64,000 nt of DNA. It comes from Pseudomonas entomophila L48. GTDB taxonomy: Bacteria > Pseudomonadota > Gammaproteobacteria > Pseudomonadales > Pseudomonadaceae. This document shows positions 61,956 to 64,000 of the stretch, one piece after another. Where the stretch lies: the NCBI RefSeq assembly GCF_000026105.1, contig NC_008027.1, forward strand, positions 117,501-181,500. Reading direction: 5' to 3'. Under the pieces are notes generated by a model, which saw only the letters and a list, made by a program, of their open reading frames with translations, made no database searches and had not been told where the DNA came from. The position numbers were made by a program, and so were the translations under genes. Within the stretch, counting starts at the first letter, position 1. Every line of letters starts with the position of its first letter.

Positions 61956-62807
61956 CTAGCGCCCATGCTGGCAGCGCACGGGCTCGGCGAGGAGGCCTGG
62001 CCAGCGCGCCGCCCAGTCACCACCATGACCCACCCCGGGAACCGCACGCACTTGCGTGCAGTCGCCCGCCACAGCCTGTGCGAATCGTTCGGCGATCATG
62101 CCAGGCACGACGCGGTCGGCGGTGCCATGGAAGTGAATCTGCGGCAGCGCGCGCAGCCTGGCAGCCTGGTCGATCGGGTTGAGTGACGCGGGCATGGGGG
62201 TGGTCCTGTGCAACCGGTTGAACTCGACGACATCGAGATTGCCCGCCACGGTGCGCAGGCTGGCCACGTCGCCCCGGCGCGCCGCCAGCAGTGCGGCGAT
62301 GGCGCCGCCGCCGGAGTAGCCGACCAGGTGTAGGGGTTGCCCGGGCACTTGCCGGGCATAGTGATCGACCGCCTGGTTCATGGCCTGCACCACTTCTTCG
62401 GCGAAGCGCTTGCCGGTCCAGTACGCCACGGCGCAACGCGGGTTGTCGGCTGCTTGGGCGAATTGGCAGGGGCGAGCGAGGTAGAGGACGTTGGTGGTCG
62501 GATCCGCCGCGGCCAGTGCCAACCCCACCGGGTTGACGGGGGTGGGGTCGTCCGAGGGTTGCGAGCGCGTGCGGAAGGCCAGGCCGTCGCCTTCGATGTA
62601 CACCGTCAACGGCAGGTCCGGGCGGTTGATGCGCGCGTAACTGGTCAGCAGGAAGGCATCGGTGCGCACCTGCTCGCGCGTCAAGTTCACGGTGCTGGCC
62701 AGCGCGTCTGCCTGTTGGCTGCGCTGCTGCGGCGAGGGCAGGGTCGCGCAGCCATGCAGGCCAAGGCAGGCAAGCAGCGCCACAGTGGTCCCGCAGTTGG
62801 CTTTCAC
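61956..62807 (-). CDS. Alpha/beta-hydrolase lipoprotein
   Basis: About 283 residues. A lipoprotein signal ends with lipobox LHGC (Cys20). The hydrolase triad is visible: Ser165 (GYSGGGA), Asp231 ([10 protein letters not shown]) and His261 (GVGHGG). Substrate unknown. The start is GTG at 62807; a longer open frame runs through the tRNA gene (62863-62939) and is an artefact. Confidence 0.82.
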   Translation of the reverse strand: MKANCGTTVALLACLGLHGCATLPSPQQRSQQADALASTVNLTREQVRTDAFLLTSYARINRPDLPLTVYIEGDGLAFRTRSQPSDDPTPVNPVGLALAAADPTTNVLYLARPCQFAQAADNPRCAVAYWTGKRFAEEVVQAMNQAVDHYARQVPGQPLHLVGYSGGGAIAALLAARRGDVASLRTVAGNLDVVEFNRLHRTTPMPASLNPIDQAARLRALPQIHFHGTADRVVPGMIAERFAQAVAGDCTQVRAVPGVGHGGDWAARWPGLLAEPVRCQHGR

Positions 62808-62826
62808 GCTATCGGTGCCCTGAAAC

Positions 62827-62857
62827 GAAAAAACCCCGGAAGCGATCCGGGGTTTCT
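62827..62857 (-). terminator. Terminator after tRNA-Arg
   Basis: On the minus strand AAACCCCGGA and TTCCGGGGTTT form a stem with a TCGC loop, followed by TTT. It lies 6 bp after the tRNA 3' end. Confidence 0.88.
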
Positions 62858-62862
62858 GGAGA

Positions 62863-62939
62863 TGGCGCACTCGGCGGGATTCGAACCCACGACCCCTGCC
62901 TTCGGAGGGCAGTACTCTATCCAGCTGAGCTACGAGTGC
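62863..62939 (-). tRNA. tRNA-Arg (anticodon CCG)
   Basis: 77 nt with encoded CCA. Acceptor GCACTCG/CGAGTGC, D-arm AGCTCAGCTGGATAGAGT, anticodon stem CTGCC/GGCAG with loop CTCCGAA (anticodon CCG), and T-arm GTGGGTTCGAATCCCGC. It reads CGG arginine codons. Confidence 0.97.
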
Positions 62940-63030
62940 AACGGGCCGCATGATACCCATCAATGCCGATGGCGTCCATCGCCTTGATATGAGGCTGTTT
63001 TTCCCTGTGGCGAGCAATCTGCCACGATCT

Positions 63031-63118
63031 CTGTAGGAGCGGCTTCAGCCGCGATCATCCGCGAAGCGGATGCCAGGCAACGGGGGGGCCTGCATCGCGG
63101 CTGAAGCCGCTCCTACAG
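63031..63118. repeat. REP pair
   Basis: CTGTAGGAGCGGCTTCAGCC and its inverted copy flank CATCCGCGAAGCGGATG. It lies between the tRNA and the HutC-type regulator. Confidence 0.9.
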
Positions 63119-63193
63119 TCATCAATAATGTCTATCCATATGCAATAACGATATTTCCTCTCGCCGTGATATGCCCGTTATCGTCTAGTCACA

Positions 63194-63209
63194 ACTTGTT
63201 ATAACAAGT
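63194..63209. promoter_or_regulatory. Candidate operator of the HutC-type regulator
   Basis: ACTTGTTATAACAAGT is a perfect 16-bp palindrome, 21 bp before the regulator start codon. HutC-subfamily operators commonly have CTTGT-N4-ACAAG, which this matches exactly. Confidence 0.7.
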
Positions 63210-63230
63210 CAGCCAATAGCGAAGACGACC

Positions 63231-63980
63231 ATGGCCGAACTGCTCCCCCTCTCTCCCGTACCGCTTTACACCCAGCTCAAGGAACTGCTGCGCGAGCGCA
63301 TCCTCGATGGCAGCTACCCACCCCACAGCCGCATGCCTTCGGAAAACGAACTGGGCAAGGCCTTCGACGTCAGTCGCATCACCGTGCGCCAGGCGCTGGG
63401 CGACCTGCAGAAGGAAGGGCTGATCTTCAAGATCCATGGCAAGGGTACCTTCGTCGCCAAGCCCAAGGCGTTCCAGAACGTCAGCACCCTGCAGGGCCTT
63501 GGCGAATCAATGACGCAGATGGGCTATGAGGTGCTCAACCGCCTGCGCAGCTTTCGCCATGTGCCGGCCAGCGCGCTGGTGGCGGCGCGGTTGCAGGTCG
63601 AGGAGGGCGCGCTGGTCACCGAAATCCGCCGCGTGCGCCTGATCAACCGCGAGCCGGTGTCGCTGGAACTGACCTGGCTGCCGAAAAGCGTCGGCGAGAA
63701 GCTGGAGAAGGCCGACCTGGTCACCCGTGACATCTTCCTGTTGCTGGAGAACGACTGCGGCATCGCCCTGGGGCACGCAGACCTGGCCATCGACGCGGTG
63801 CTGGCCGATAGCGACCTCACGCAAGCGCTGGGCGTGGAGGAGGGCTCGCCAATCATGCGCATCGAGCGCCTGACCCATGCCGCCGATGGCACGCCGCTGG
63901 ACTTCGAGCATCTCTACTACCGTGGCGACGCTTTCCAGTATCGCTTGCGCATCGATCGCCAGAGGGGCCCCAAGGCATGA
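63231..63980 (+). CDS. GntR-family (HutC subfamily) regulator
   Basis: 249 residues: an N-terminal winged helix (about 8-76; YTQLKELLRERILDGSYPPH, ENELGKAFDVSRITVRQALG) and a C-terminal UTRA ligand-binding domain (about 95-240; EIRRVRLINREPVSLELTWL; RIERLTHAADGTPLDFEHLY). A palindromic operator lies just upstream, so it probably represses itself and the next gene, whose ATG overlaps its stop. The effector is not identifiable. Confidence 0.93.
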   Translation: MAELLPLSPVPLYTQLKELLRERILDGSYPPHSRMPSENELGKAFDVSRITVRQALGDLQKEGLIFKIHGKGTFVAKPKAFQNVSTLQGLGESMTQMGYEVLNRLRSFRHVPASALVAARLQVEEGALVTEIRRVRLINREPVSLELTWLPKSVGEKLEKADLVTRDIFLLLENDCGIALGHADLAIDAVLADSDLTQALGVEEGSPIMRIERLTHAADGTPLDFEHLYYRGDAFQYRLRIDRQRGPKA

Positions 63981-64000
63981 GCATTCAAACCCAGGACTAC
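63977..64000 (+). CDS. Start of a gene cut by the window edge
   Basis: ATGAGCATTCAAACC overlaps the regulator's TGA in an ATGA arrangement; only MSIQTQDY can be read. It is probably co-transcribed with, and controlled by, the HutC-type regulator. The product is unknown. Confidence 0.6.

Noticed and set aside
63145..63181. ATAACG and CGTTAT inverted repeat upstream of the HutC-type gene
   Set aside because: Short arms 24 bp apart; much weaker than the perfect palindrome at 63194.

Overview
The window is a stretch of a GC-rich gammaproteobacterial chromosome, almost certainly a Pseudomonas of the P. putida / P. entomophila group. The evidence is a Pseudomonas-type 23S-5S rRNA operon, a complete lap biofilm-adhesin locus, the dsbB-rsd(algQ)-FKBP-algP-ABC-F gene order, and many P. 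putida-style REP palindromes ending in an AGGAGCGGC-type motif. There is no phage, insertion sequence or CRISPR array.

Layout. 1-3420: 23S rRNA (5' end at the window edge) and two identical 5S genes, each followed by a terminator. 3614-9257 (minus): a four-gene biosynthetic operon that I recognise as pvfABCD (mgoBCAD in P. syringae), with two different diiron oxygenases, an adenylation-carrier-reductase NRPS-like enzyme and an SRPBCC protein. The family makes small N-oxidised signal molecules (pyrazine N-oxides, valdiazen/leudiazen-type diazeniumdiolates). A 578-bp AT-rich leader separates it from a thioesterase-like gene lacking its catalytic serine and a FadR-type GntR regulator. 11456-37553: lapG, lapD, a small conserved gene, lapA (5862 residues, minus) and the divergent secretion operon lapE-lapB-lapC. 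37757-41566: a sulfonate/sulfate-ester-type cassette (TauD-like dioxygenase plus ABC importer) behind a strongly structured leader. 41666-43246: a short WYL-type regulator and a Sel1-repeat protein. 43465-48482: an overlapping five-gene MarR/FUSC/DUF1656/HlyD/outer-membrane efflux operon with a clear MarR-type operator. 48696-55660: dsbB, rsd, FKBP, algP, TIGR02444, ABC-F, MscS-like and LysE-type genes. 55741-63980: slipin/NfeD pair, YbaK-like protein, two small conserved proteins, CBS protein, M20 dipeptidase, lipoprotein hydrolase, tRNA-Arg(CCG) and a HutC-type GntR regulator with a perfect palindromic operator. The first codons of one more gene lie at the right edge.

How it works together. 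The lap genes form one circuit: LapB/LapC/LapE secrete LapA, which is retained at the surface by its N-terminal plug; LapD, sensing c-di-GMP, sequesters the protease LapG; freed LapG cuts the TAAG site (residues 107-110) and releases the adhesin. Beside it lies a signal-molecule operon, so this segment joins attachment control with small-molecule signalling. The most unusual sequence features are near-identical repeat blocks inside lapA (593 bp and 444 bp identical), the pvf leader dyads, the dead thioesterase homologue and the structured leader that can mask the ribosome-binding site of the TauD-like gene.

Limits: all assignments are by eye from sequence and remembered families; no database search was run.
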